Made by a program: the position numbers and the translations under genes. The notes beneath the pieces were generated by a model, which ran no database searches, was not told where the DNA came from, and worked only from the letters and a program-made list of their open reading frames with translations. 64,000 bases of DNA from Porphyromonadaceae bacterium W3.11 (GTDB taxonomy: Bacteria; Bacteroidota; Bacteroidia; Bacteroidales; Porphyromonadaceae): NCBI GenBank assembly GCA_030434245.1, contig JAUISX010000003.1:326001-390000 (forward strand), in the 5' to 3' direction. This document shows, in pieces, positions 19,583 through 28,245 of the stretch (its first letter is position 1; each line of letters opens with the position of its first letter).

Positions 19583-20782
19583 TTATAGTAAATCTTTAAT
19601 GTAAGATCTTCTCTTCTTGTGATTAACTTTCTTGAAGCTATTCCATTGGAGCATAACACTCATATTAGTCTCAAGCTCTGGATTACTCTCCACATACTTC
19701 ACTTGATACTCATTCATAACAGGGATCAAGTCCTCAAATATCAAGGCATTTACCCCTTTATTTTGATATTCAGGGGCTACAGCAATCAGCAAAAGATCAA
19801 CCACCTCTGGTCTTTTACTCTTTAACGCTTTAAGTAGATGTACAAACCCAGTCGGGAATAGCTTGCCCCCCGCTTTTTGAAGAGCTTTACTAAGATTTGG
19901 TAGCGTAATTCCAAAGGCTACTAATTTATCATCCTTCTCACGAATAATAAGACTTATTAGGTCTTGATTCACAAGCGGCATATACATCTTGGTGTAATAA
20001 TCAATTTGCCTCTCGGATAATTCAGATACGCCATAAAGTGGCTTATAGCATTCATTGATCAGTTTGAATATGCTATTTCCATACCTTAATAACTCTTTCT
20101 TGCTACTTGCCTTTACAGTACGTAGTCCATATTTTCTTCGGACCAAGTCACTCATACGCTGATGACGTTCGGGGATCAATTTAGGAATATATATCTTAAA
20201 TTCCAACCAATCGATATCCTTAATATATCCTATCCTCTCTAATTGTTTCGGATAGTATGGGAAGTTATACAGAGCTACAAGAGTCCCTAACTGGTCAAAG
20301 CCTTCAATCAACATGCCTTCAGGATCAAGGTCGGTAAAACCAAGAGGCCCTTTAATCGCTTCACAACCTTTTGCTGATGCCCATTTTTCAACAGCACCAA
20401 AAAGAAGATCCACCACAGCATTATCATCCTCAAAATCCACAAATCCAAAGCGTGCATGATTTTGATTCCAAGTGTCATTCGCTTTGTGATTAATGATTCC
20501 AGCAATTCGTCCTACGATCTTATCACCTCTATAGGCAAGATAGTAAACAGATTCGCTAAAGTCAAACGCAGGGTTGATATCACTCGATAGCGTACCCACT
20601 AAGTCGTCCACCAAATCTGGGACATAATAAGGGTGCCCTTTGTATAACTCATTGCCATATGCAGCAAATTCTTTAATGTCAGATTTTGTGACAGCTCTTT
20701 TGAGGGTTAGATCCTCATCTGGGGAGCTTGAACTAAGGTAGTTCATTAACTTCCTACCATATTTTTTATAACCGAAAGCCAT
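19583..20782 (-). CDS. GNAT-like N-acetyltransferase of unknown substrate
   Basis: The protein of about 399 residues begins MAFGYKKYGRK, then LKRAVTKSDIKEFAAYGNELYKG..., with YYLAYRGDKIVGRIAGI as an acetyl-CoA-fold strand and LLIAVAPEYQNKGVNALIFEDL as the motif A-like region. The pattern fits a conserved Bacteroidota family annotated as GNAT or YghO-like acetyltransferase, whose substrate is not known. The open frame extends to an ATG at 20836, but a TATATTTG box (20831-20824) lies inside that extension, so the start at 20782 is preferred. It probably leads the parE-coaD-ybeY transcript. Confidence 0.8.
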   Translation of the reverse strand: MAFGYKKYGRKLMNYLSSSSPDEDLTLKRAVTKSDIKEFAAYGNELYKGHPYYVPDLVDDLVGTLSSDINPAFDFSESVYYLAYRGDKIVGRIAGIINHKANDTWNQNHARFGFVDFEDDNAVVDLLFGAVEKWASAKGCEAIKGPLGFTDLDPEGMLIEGFDQLGTLVALYNFPYYPKQLERIGYIKDIDWLEFKIYIPKLIPERHQRMSDLVRRKYGLRTVKASSKKELLRYGNSIFKLINECYKPLYGVSELSERQIDYYTKMYMPLVNQDLISLIIREKDDKLVAFGITLPNLSKALQKAGGKLFPTGFVHLLKALKSKRPEVVDLLLIAVAPEYQNKGVNALIFEDLIPVMNEYQVKYVESNPELETNMSVMLQWNSFKKVNHKKRRSYIKDLL

Positions 20783-20823
20783 GAAACGTCTCTCTATTGT
20801 AGATAATACTATTCTTAAACAAG

Positions 20824-20831
20824 CAAATATA
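20824..20831 (-). promoter_or_regulatory. -7 promoter box of the acetyltransferase/parE transcript
   Basis: TATATTTG on the minus strand fits TAnnTTTG and lies 41 nt upstream of the chosen start. No convincing -33 TTTG is present, so the promoter call is moderate. It decides against the upstream ATG at 20836. Confidence 0.5.
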
Positions 20832-20836
20832 CACAT

Positions 20837-21197
20837 TTTTGGAACGTTAACCGCTTTGAAACGTGAGAACGCTTGGGATAACTAAGTAACAAATAGTCAT
20901 ATATTCGTATTTCAGAACGATTTTCATTGAGCTAAATCATATATACAGCTTGTTATAATTCTCAAAGACATTTTAAATGGTTATCAATAGATTTGTAAGA
21001 ATAAACAAAACAAATAGATTATATCACATTCTGTCATAGCACAAATCCAAAGCCTTATCACCATCACGGTGAGTATTCCAATCGACCCATTTATACGCCC
21101 AATATCACTGAATAATAAAAACAAAATAAGCTACAAAAGGTAGATACAATAATTCAAAAGAGATGAAAAAGACTATTCATAAAACAACAAGTAACTT
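20837..21197. other. AT-rich intergenic region without a gene
   Basis: No coding frame or RNA fold was recognised on either strand. It holds only a short CACC/GGTG hairpin near 21058-21075. It borders the box repeat of locus B. Confidence 0.5.
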
Positions 21198-21279
21198 TTA
21201 GTTATATGAAAAGAAAACATTTCCTATAGGACGCATATATTTATCCTATAAGAAACAAAAGGTGTTCTCATAGGGTAAA
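21198..21279. repeat. TTCCTATAGGAA box repeat, locus B
   Basis: TTAGTTATATGAAAA (21198-21212) is followed by TTCCTATAGGAC (21221-21232) as at the other two loci. A degenerate pair, ATCCTATAAGAA (21243-21254) and the inverted TTCTCATAGGGT (21265-21276), forms a hairpin with arms 21240-21256 and 21264-21279. It lies between the 3' end of the exb operon and the acetyltransferase promoter. Confidence 0.65.
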
Positions 21280-21357
21280 TTCTTCTAACAATACGAGCAA
21301 CATCATCGAAACCTCCTTAAGAGTGTTACATTCATTATTGTACCACGTATCAAAACA

Positions 21358-21394
21358 AAGTTCGGCAACCACTAACATAGTGGTTACCGAACTT
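21358..21394 (-). terminator. terminator of the exbB-exbD operon
   Basis: AAGTTCGGCAACCACT pairs with AGTGGTTACCGAACTT with one mismatch around the loop AACAT. On the minus strand it is followed by TGTTTTGAT. It lies about 50 nt after the last exbD stop. Confidence 0.8.
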
Positions 21395-21445
21395 ATCTTC
21401 AGTTGTTACCTAACGGTAACTAATATCTCTTAGAAGGACTTCTAC

Positions 21446-21913
21446 TTATTTCTGTGCTCTACGAGCAGAGTAGAAAATCTTTCTAGCATCAGCCTCTCTC
21501 AACTTCTGTTTTACTTCTGTAATCAAACCCATCTTAGCATCTTTATCGATCTTAAGAATTGTTGTCATATACTGTGCATCAGCCTCAGACATTGACGACT
21601 TTTCTTGAGCGATATAGTCAAAGATATCATTTGTAGTAGCAAACTTATCATTAAGCTGAATAGCGGCTTCTACTCCGTACTTTGCTTGATACTGCTTCAG
21701 TGGCTCACCCATATAAATATACGTAGCAAGCGACTTTTTCTCCATCTTCGTCAGCTCAGTAGCTGCAGGAAGCTGAACTTGCACCATCATAGTCACTTCA
21801 CGGATAGAGGTCACCATCATAATGAAGAACAAGAACGCGAAGATCAAGTCAGGTAATGACATGGTATTCAGTTCAGGAACTTCACGGCTTCCATCTTTTG
21901 TAAATCTAGCCAT
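21446..21913 (-). CDS. exbD: ExbD/TolR-family biopolymer transport protein (second copy)
   Basis: The 155-residue protein has one N-terminal membrane helix (PDLIFAFLFFIMMVTSI, about residues 21-38) with the conserved acidic residue in the LPDLIFAFLFF segment. The ExbD/TolR membrane aspartate at this position takes part in proton flow. The remainder is a periplasmic domain. With ExbB it energises TonB or a Tol-like system. It is the fourth and last gene of the operon, 25 nt after the first exbD, and differs strongly from that copy, so the two probably form a heteromeric stator. Confidence 0.88.
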   Translation of the reverse strand: MARFTKDGSREVPELNTMSLPDLIFAFLFFIMMVTSIREVTMMVQVQLPAATELTKMEKKSLATYIYMGEPLKQYQAKYGVEAAIQLNDKFATTNDIFDYIAQEKSSMSEADAQYMTTILKIDKDAKMGLITEVKQKLREADARKIFYSARRAQK

Positions 21914-21938
21914 AATGTGTCTTTAATAATTTAGTCGA

Positions 21939-22526
21939 TTACTTTTTACCGTATTCTTTCGGGTTCGCCTCAGAAATCTTCTGAGGGTACATATCTACAA
22001 GGACTTTCTGCTGATCAGTAGAAAGATCTTCAAAAGAAGCTCCAAATAACTGAATTGCTCTCTCTTCACGAAGCTCAGTATAGGCTCTTGTCAGCTCATT
22101 CTGAACAGCAATATAATCCTCATATCTTGTATCCACGTCATTCGTTAATGAAATAACGTGATTCTTAGTGACTTTCTGCATGCCAACGTATGGGAATTCC
22201 ACAAGTGAACGCTCAGGTAAATCCTCTTTGTCATTCACGTTAAGAACAAACTCCTTAATCTTCATCCTAAGGCCCTCTAGAGAAAGTTCTTCTCCATTAG
22301 CAAGGATTTGACCTCGGTTATTCACCAAGACACGGAGCATGTTACGACGATTCACATCAATTGACACATCTTGCTGATCTGGTGGAACAGCAGGGGGTAA
22401 TTGTCTGGCAATACCAGTATCAGAACCCATTGAAGTAGTCAATAGGAAGAAAAGCAGCAGAATAAAAGAGATATCGGCGGTTGAGGATCCATTAATACTA
22501 GGAACCTTTTTCTTTCGACGTGCCAT
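21939..22526 (-). CDS. exbD: ExbD/TolR-family biopolymer transport protein (first copy)
   Basis: The 195 residues start with a basic cytoplasmic stretch (MARRKKKVPSINGSSTADISF), then the membrane helix ILLLFFLLTTSMG, with the ExbD aspartate in TADISFILLLFF near residue 18. A periplasmic domain with a DVNRRNMLRVLVNN strand pair follows. It is longer than the 130-150 residues usual for ExbD, with an added C-terminal helical region. It pairs with the second ExbD and with ExbB in one operon. Confidence 0.88.
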   Translation of the reverse strand: MARRKKKVPSINGSSTADISFILLLFFLLTTSMGSDTGIARQLPPAVPPDQQDVSIDVNRRNMLRVLVNNRGQILANGEELSLEGLRMKIKEFVLNVNDKEDLPERSLVEFPYVGMQKVTKNHVISLTNDVDTRYEDYIAVQNELTRAYTELREERAIQLFGASFEDLSTDQQKVLVDMYPQKISEANPKEYGKK

Positions 22527-22553
22527 ATTATAATCTTTCTTTTAAATTGTTAC

Positions 22554-23030
22554 TTAATTCCTTTTCAAGATAGCATTTCTAACAGCGCCCCAGATAAGAC
22601 CTGCTACACATAGTATCAACATAACATAGATACTATAGAGCCACATATCTGTAAACTTTAGATAAAAATCAGTGTTATATTTCGCCGAATCTGCGCCTAC
22701 TGAGAGACGCTCTGTGCTACCAATCGCATACGTAACCCCTAGGAGGACAGCCAAAGCTACAATAGCTACTAAGCCACCCAACGCACCTTTGGGGTTCGTT
22801 TTAAGTTTACCAGCAAAGCCTACTATTGCAAATACAATCATCGCCAAGAGAGTAACACCTAATACGATGTAACAAGTGTACATCAGTAGGTCGGTATAGA
22901 CTGGCTCTGGCTTAGCAGCGGTTGGGTCAACGTATCCACCAAAGATGTATATGCCTAAAACAACTACTGTGATAAGTGCGACAATCAGTAGGACAGTACT
23001 GGAAATTTTCCGTATTTTTTTTACTGCCAT
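22554..23030 (-). CDS. membrane protein of unknown function inside the exb operon
   Basis: The 158-residue protein has four hydrophobic helices (about residues 12-31, 46-72, 82-104 and 127-150) and a polar loop after the third. I do not recognise a named domain. The same position between exbB and exbD is occupied by a similar small membrane protein in other Bacteroidales, which suggests an accessory role in the proton-channel complex. It starts 7 nt after exbB. Confidence 0.75.
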   Translation of the reverse strand: MAVKKIRKISSTVLLIVALITVVVLGIYIFGGYVDPTAAKPEPVYTDLLMYTCYIVLGVTLLAMIVFAIVGFAGKLKTNPKGALGGLVAIVALAVLLGVTYAIGSTERLSVGADSAKYNTDFYLKFTDMWLYSIYVMLILCVAGLIWGAVRNAILKRN

Positions 23031-23037
23031 GATTATT

Positions 23038-23862
23038 TTATTTATTTGCGTACTTTACTTGGTGATCAACAACGTAGTCAACTAGAGTAATAGAAGCATC
23101 CTCCATGTTATTAAGGATAGCCTCATACTTAGCTAGGATATAGTTATAGAATACCTGAAGGATAAGTGCTACAATAAGACCAAAGATGGTAGTAATAAGA
23201 GCCACCTTCATACCTCCTGCTACTACTGTTGGGCTAATATCACCAACGATCTCAATTGTATCGAACGCGATAACCATACCAGTTACAGTACCCAAGAAAC
23301 CTAGAGATGGAGCCATTGCAATAAATAGGGTAATCCATGACATGTTCTTCTCTAGAAGACCAGCTTGAACACCACCATAAGCAGTGATAGAACGCTCTAC
23401 AACATCAAGACCCTGACCTAGACGGGTAAGTGCTTGATATGTGATAGATGCAACGGGACCACGAGTGTCACGTGCAAGTGCAAGAGCACCCTCTACATCG
23501 TTCACTTGAAGTTTGCTGTTAATCTGATCTAGGAATTTATCGTTATTAACGTCTGCTAGGTTTAGATAAATGATACGCTCTAAGCAGAATGCTAGACCTA
23601 GGATAAGCACAATTGATACTGCAGCCATGAACTCAGCACCACCATCAATGAACTTAGACTTAAGTTCTTGGTGAAAGCCACCTGTTGATGCTTCTACAGG
23701 AACCTCAGCATTAACTGCATCCTCTACCGCAGCGGCTTCCTGAGTCATCTCCTCTGTTGCAGGAGCAGCGGCATTTTCTGTCTCATCTTGTGCAAAAACT
23801 GCATTGGTGAAGCCAAGCGTAAGAAGGCCCATCAGTGCGATGCTTGCTAAAAATCTTTTCAT
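23038..23862 (-). CDS. exbB: ExbB/TolQ/MotA-family proton channel protein
   Basis: The 274-residue protein has a signal peptide (MKRFLASIALMGLLTLGFTNAVFAQ), an acidic linker rich in Ala and Glu (about 26-60), one helix (AAVSIVLILGLAFCLERII), and after a cytoplasmic region two more helices (WITLFIAMAPSLGFLGTVTG and VALITTIFGLIVALILQVF). APSLGFLGTVTGMV is the family signature. It forms the channel that converts proton-motive force into motion for TonB or Tol functions. It heads the operon exbB-membrane protein-exbD-exbD. Confidence 0.93.
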   Translation of the reverse strand: MKRFLASIALMGLLTLGFTNAVFAQDETENAAAPATEEMTQEAAAVEDAVNAEVPVEASTGGFHQELKSKFIDGGAEFMAAVSIVLILGLAFCLERIIYLNLADVNNDKFLDQINSKLQVNDVEGALALARDTRGPVASITYQALTRLGQGLDVVERSITAYGGVQAGLLEKNMSWITLFIAMAPSLGFLGTVTGMVIAFDTIEIVGDISPTVVAGGMKVALITTIFGLIVALILQVFYNYILAKYEAILNNMEDASITLVDYVVDHQVKYANK

Positions 23863-23979
23863 TGTAAGTTCTTTTTAAAGATTAGTGATTAATTACTTTT
23901 CTATGTTATATCTCTTTTTTCAAATACCAGCAAATAGCAGACAAGACCTAATAATCAGATCATTCTACAACTTACTTTG

Positions 23980-24067
23980 CGGAGAGAGCGGGATTCGAAC
24001 CCGCGATACACTTTTGGCGTATACACGCTTTCCAGGCGTGCCTCTTCAACCACTCGAGCATCTCTCC
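23980..24067 (-). tRNA. tRNA-Ser (anticodon GGA)
   Basis: An 88-nt class II tRNA is on the minus strand. The acceptor stem is GGAGAGA/TCTCTCC, the anticodon stem CACGC/GCGTG with loop CTGGAAA (GGA, serine), followed by a long variable arm (GTATACGCCAAAAGTGTATC) as in all tRNA-Ser. The T arm is GCGGG-TTCGAAT-CCCGC and the discriminator G. No CCA is encoded. No clear promoter was seen. Confidence 0.93.
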
Positions 24068-24327
24068 AGTTGCTCCCACCCATAGTAAAAAGGCATACTC
24101 GCCTACATTCTCCCGTATCGTAATAGCTTTTTTTGAACAACCCACACTAAGGGATATTCGTCAATTACTCCACAAATCTAATTTATTTCTTTGTAACTAC
24201 CCACTTTTAGGGGGACTTTTTCAAATACGCCCCAGTTAAACAGATCACTTTTCCTGTGCTTTAGCTTATTTCAAAGCTGACGTTACAAAATCACCAATAG
24301 CCTCAGGATACTTACGCAGAGATCAAA

Positions 24328-25119
24328 TTAGAGTGCTAAGTTAAACATTTTAACGGAATTCTCAAAAAGTCTATCTTTCAGCTGTTCCTCCTCACATTCA
24401 TATAAACTAGCCAGATCTTTCACTACATATTTGAGATATGATGGCTCGTTACGCTTCCCTCGATATGGAACTGGTGTTAAATAGGGAGCATCCGTCTCTA
24501 TCACGATTCGATCAAGAGGTAAGACGCCCTTTATGACTTCTTTCAGGGCACCATTCTTAAAGGTTAATACTCCAGTAATACCTATCATAAAATTCTCTAA
24601 CGAAAGGGCTTTCATGAGCACCTCTCGACTTCCTCCATAGGCATGAATGACTCCTCTCAAATCTGGATACTCGGATAAGATAGAGATCACATCGGCTTCT
24701 GCATCTCGACTATGAACACTTACTGGGAGGTCATACTCAAGAGCCCACCCAATCTGTCGTCTGAGTGCTTTTATCATCTCTTCCTTATACGTCAGATCCC
24801 AGTGATAATCTAGGCCAATCTCTCCTATCCCTACAAACCGAGTGGGATCTCGGCGTAGTTCAATCTCTAGACGATCTAGAACATGACTATATTCTGCCCC
24901 GACACTAGTAGGATGTAACCCGATCATGGGATAGCACATCTCTGGATTACTTGCCACTAAGCTCATCATCTGTGGAAACGAATCTAAATCCACGTTGGGA
25001 AGCAGGACGCATCTAACACCCTCAGCTTTAGCACGCTCTAGGACTAGCTCTATATCGTCAGCATAACTATAATCCTCTCCCGTGACGTAATATATATGTG
25101 AATGTGTATCTATTATCAT
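24328..25119 (-). CDS. tatD: TatD-family 3'-5' DNase
   Basis: The 263-residue protein is full-length TatD. Metal ligands appear in MIIDTHSHIY, FVGIGEIGLDYHWD, PVSVHSRDAEADV, GVIHAYGGS and IVIETDAPYLTPVPYRG, the standard order. Cytoplasmic 3'-5' exonuclease or DNA-repair activity is inferred from the family. It lies 8 nt after the prenyl synthase gene and is probably cotranscribed with it. Confidence 0.93.
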   Translation of the reverse strand: MIIDTHSHIYYVTGEDYSYADDIELVLERAKAEGVRCVLLPNVDLDSFPQMMSLVASNPEMCYPMIGLHPTSVGAEYSHVLDRLEIELRRDPTRFVGIGEIGLDYHWDLTYKEEMIKALRRQIGWALEYDLPVSVHSRDAEADVISILSEYPDLRGVIHAYGGSREVLMKALSLENFMIGITGVLTFKNGALKEVIKGVLPLDRIVIETDAPYLTPVPYRGKRNEPSYLKYVVKDLASLYECEEEQLKDRLFENSVKMFNLAL

Positions 25120-25127
25120 ATTTCAAA

Positions 25128-26099
25128 TCAAATCTTACGCTCTACCAAGTGAGCAAAAAGGTTCTTCATCTTTAAGATCCTTTCATTTGGAATTGAAAGT
25201 TGGTCGAGACAATCGATTGCTCTTTGGCTTAAGAGATCAACTTCTTTAAGTGCCAAAGCTCCAATTCCAATCTCTTCATAGAGGCGAGTCATCTTTGATA
25301 TCTTTTCACTATCATCATCTAAGGCTAGAATCTCTGATACACGCCCTGAAGCTTTAGCATAAGCAGAGATCAAGAGCCAGGTTCTCTTTCCTTCAAAAAT
25401 GTCACCACCTTTGATCTTTCCAAACTTAGCTTCTCCAAAAACATCCAACCAATCATCCATGACTTGAAAGGCCTGACCCATCAACTCCACGCCTCGTCCC
25501 ATCAATGCCACATCTCCTTCAGGTGCTCCAGCAACCAGTGCACCGAGAGAGCTGGCTCCCATAAAGAGATGAGAGGTTTTGAGTCGAATCATATCCATAT
25601 ACTCTCCAAGTGTAATTTGAGATAATGGACAATCTTCATAATCGGTATCATACTGCTGTCCTTCGCATACAGCTATAGCCATCTCATTAAAACGTTTCAG
25701 CACTTGGGGTAGATATTTCGGCTCAACATCCTCAAGTTGTCTATACGCCTCCACTAACATTCCATCTCCTGAAAGGATAGCAGTATTCGCACCCCATTTC
25801 TTATAAACGGTGGGCACTCCTCGACGCATTGGGGCGTCATCCATCACATCGTCATGCAAGAGAGAGAAGTTATGAAATAGCTCTACAGCTCTAAGAATAG
25901 GCAAAACTGGGGTATAGTTATCCTCTCCTCGATAAGCTTGATAGGCAAGTAGGACAATCAAAGGCCTCAATCTTTTACCCCCCTGCTCTAATAAATAATG
26001 CATCGGCTCGTAAAGGCCTTTTGGTTGCTTTTGGTCGAGCTTTAGGGCCGCCATTTCGTTAGCGACTATCTCTAACTCTCTATTCAGGTCAATCTTCAT
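25128..26099 (-). CDS. polyprenyl diphosphate synthase (trans-isoprenyl)
   Basis: The 323 residues carry both aspartate-rich motifs that bind Mg-diphosphate: LLHDDVMDDAPMRRG (first) and FQVMDDWLDVFGE (second). GGKRLRPLIVLLAY lies near residue 50. The enzyme condenses isopentenyl diphosphate with an allylic diphosphate. The chain length (farnesyl, geranylgeranyl, or longer for menaquinone) cannot be told from motifs alone. The anaerobic quinone-dependent fumarate reductase in this window makes a role in menaquinone or undecaprenyl synthesis plausible. Confidence 0.9.
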   Translation of the reverse strand: MKIDLNRELEIVANEMAALKLDQKQPKGLYEPMHYLLEQGGKRLRPLIVLLAYQAYRGEDNYTPVLPILRAVELFHNFSLLHDDVMDDAPMRRGVPTVYKKWGANTAILSGDGMLVEAYRQLEDVEPKYLPQVLKRFNEMAIAVCEGQQYDTDYEDCPLSQITLGEYMDMIRLKTSHLFMGASSLGALVAGAPEGDVALMGRGVELMGQAFQVMDDWLDVFGEAKFGKIKGGDIFEGKRTWLLISAYAKASGRVSEILALDDDSEKISKMTRLYEEIGIGALALKEVDLLSQRAIDCLDQLSIPNERILKMKNLFAHLVERKI

Positions 26100-26118
26100 A
26101 CTGAAACTTTAATTAATT

Positions 26119-26175
26119 AAGGGTTGGGCATCACTTCCATTCTCCATCACTGAGAATAATATGAACCCAACCCTT
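26119..26175 (-). terminator. inverted repeat after the OPT transporter gene
   Basis: AAGGGTTGGG (26119-26128) pairs with CCCAACCCTT (26166-26175) across a 37-nt loop. On the minus strand it is followed by AATTAATTAAAG. It lies 20 nt after the OPT stop and is probably a terminator, though the T-run is broken. Confidence 0.55.
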
Positions 26176-26194
26176 AGATATCAATTTATGGAAA

Positions 26195-28204
26195 TCACTC
26201 CACTTCTACTTTTTTACTAGAACGGATTAAGTAATAAAATATCGCTATATACATCACGACAGTGACTACATGGCTCCAAACATTTCCTAACCACACTTGG
26301 CTAATAAGATCTACGCCCATTAGTTTAAGAATAGCACTAACAACTCCCATTAATGCACCACCGGCGATAAAACCACTCGCCAATAATGTACCCTTATCCT
26401 TACGTGCCTTATTAAGGGCAGCATCTTTAGAGCGTGATCCTACGTACCAGCTAATAAAGCCACCTACGATTAGCGGAAGGTTTAGCTGTAAAGGAATAAA
26501 CATACCCAAAGCAAATGGTAGTGCAGGAACTTTGATAAGCGTTAGCACCAATGCTAATAACGCTCCGATACCGTATAAGGCCCATTTTCCTCCGCCACCC
26601 ATCATCAGAGGCTCTATCAGTGCAGCCATGGCATTAGCTTGTGGAGCACTCAATGAACCTTCACCAGTAAATCCATAAGCCTTCTCAAGAATGATGACCA
26701 CTCCGCATACTGTAGCGGCTGCTACTAATGTCCCAAGGAACTTCCAACTCTGCTGAGCTTTCGGTGTCGAACCCAACCAGTAACCAATCTTAAGGTCTGT
26801 AATAAAACCACCTGCCATAGATAAGGCAGTACAAACGACCACACCTATAATAAGGGCTGACACCATGCCACTAGGACCATTCATCCCGACTGCGACTAAT
26901 ACGACACTTGCCAAAATAAGCGTCATTAAAGTCATACCGGATACGGGGTTTGATCCAACAATTGCAATGGCATTAGCAGCTACAGTCGTAAATAAGAATG
27001 CGATGATAGCAACCAATATCACACCCACAATAGCCCACAAGGCATTATGATGCACGACTGCAATATAGAAGAATAGACCTATAGCAACAAGGGCTAAAAG
27101 CACCCCCCAGACTATAAACTTCATACTGATGTCACGATCTGTCCTAGGGGTATCTTCTGACTTCACAGAATCTGTCTTCCCCTTTAATTCGGTACCTGCT
27201 AGCTTTATCGCCCCTGTAATAATCTTACGGCTATTCCAGATACTAATGAGTCCCGCCATAGCGATACCACCGATACCGATATTTCGACCATAATTAGTGA
27301 AGATCTCCTCAGCTGACATTTGGCCAATAGGGATAGTAATAGCAGGATCACCAAAAGCCATAATATCGCCACCCCAGAAGGCACTCATAAGTGGCACAAT
27401 AACCCACCAAACAAGTGCTGAACCTGCACAGATAATCGCCGCATACTTCAGCCCGATAATATAGCCTAGCCCCATCACGGCAGCTCCTGTATTAAGCTTA
27501 AAGACCAACTTGGTCTTCTCAGCAAATGCTGCACCGTATAGCAAAATTCTAGAGCTGAAGACTTCATGCCATGCACCAAGAGTAGATACCGCAAAGTCAT
27601 ATAGACCTCCAATTACTCCAGATATCAGCAATGGCTTCGCTTGTGCACCACCCTTCTCACTACTAAGCAAGACCTGAGTTGTAGCTGTTGCTTCAGGGAA
27701 AGGGAACTCTCCGTGCATATCCTTCACAAAATAACGACGGAATGGTACCAGCATCAATATCCCTAGAATTCCTCCCAGCAAAGCACTCAAAAAGATCTGG
27801 AAGAAATCCACATGCATCTGCCCAGGATATTTATCACTAAGAATGAATATGGCAGGAATCGTAAAGATAGCACCAGCCACCACTACACCACTAGCGGCAC
27901 CGATACTCTGTATCATTACGTTCTCGAGAAGTGCATTCTTCCTCTTAGTCGCGGTTGTGATACCCGCTGCAATAATAGCAATCGGTATCGCGGCCTCAAA
28001 TACCTGGCCTACCTTGAGACCCAGATAAGCAGTAGCGGCACTAAAAATCACGGCCATAAGGATCCCCCACCCCACACTATAAGCGGTAACCTCCTTCACT
28101 TTATTAGAGTTCACTACAGGTATGTATTTTTCACCTGACCTGAGCGGACGGTACGCATTTTCGGGAAGCTCACCCTTCCTAACTTGCGGCTGTTCGGTAC
28201 TCAT
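26195..28204 (-). CDS. OPT-family oligopeptide transporter
   Basis: The 669-residue protein is almost wholly hydrophobic, with about 15 transmembrane segments. The N-terminal block (YRPLRSGEKYIPVV, then TAYSVGWGILMAVIFSAATAYLGLK) and HGEFPFPEATATTQVLL are typical of bacterial OPT transporters, which import peptides with protons. The substrate is not visible, and a metal-chelate substrate cannot be excluded for this superfamily. It lies 41 nt after pncB on the same strand and has its own downstream hairpin. Confidence 0.93.
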   Translation of the reverse strand: MSTEQPQVRKGELPENAYRPLRSGEKYIPVVNSNKVKEVTAYSVGWGILMAVIFSAATAYLGLKVGQVFEAAIPIAIIAAGITTATKRKNALLENVMIQSIGAASGVVVAGAIFTIPAIFILSDKYPGQMHVDFFQIFLSALLGGILGILMLVPFRRYFVKDMHGEFPFPEATATTQVLLSSEKGGAQAKPLLISGVIGGLYDFAVSTLGAWHEVFSSRILLYGAAFAEKTKLVFKLNTGAAVMGLGYIIGLKYAAIICAGSALVWWVIVPLMSAFWGGDIMAFGDPAITIPIGQMSAEEIFTNYGRNIGIGGIAMAGLISIWNSRKIITGAIKLAGTELKGKTDSVKSEDTPRTDRDISMKFIVWGVLLALVAIGLFFYIAVVHHNALWAIVGVILVAIIAFLFTTVAANAIAIVGSNPVSGMTLMTLILASVVLVAVGMNGPSGMVSALIIGVVVCTALSMAGGFITDLKIGYWLGSTPKAQQSWKFLGTLVAAATVCGVVIILEKAYGFTGEGSLSAPQANAMAALIEPLMMGGGGKWALYGIGALLALVLTLIKVPALPFALGMFIPLQLNLPLIVGGFISWYVGSRSKDAALNKARKDKGTLLASGFIAGGALMGVVSAILKLMGVDLISQVWLGNVWSHVVTVVMYIAIFYYLIRSSKKVEVE

Positions 28205-28245
28205 GTTGTTTTAAATTTTCAGTTAAAATATGATTAGTACAATTA

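Noticed and set aside
20783-20836. N-terminal extension of the acetyltransferase from the ATG at 20836
   Set aside because: The likely -7 promoter box lies inside it, so it would not be transcribed.
27812-28138. 108-residue frame opposite the OPT transporter
   Set aside because: It lies wholly antisense to a strongly supported transporter gene and has no recognisable features.
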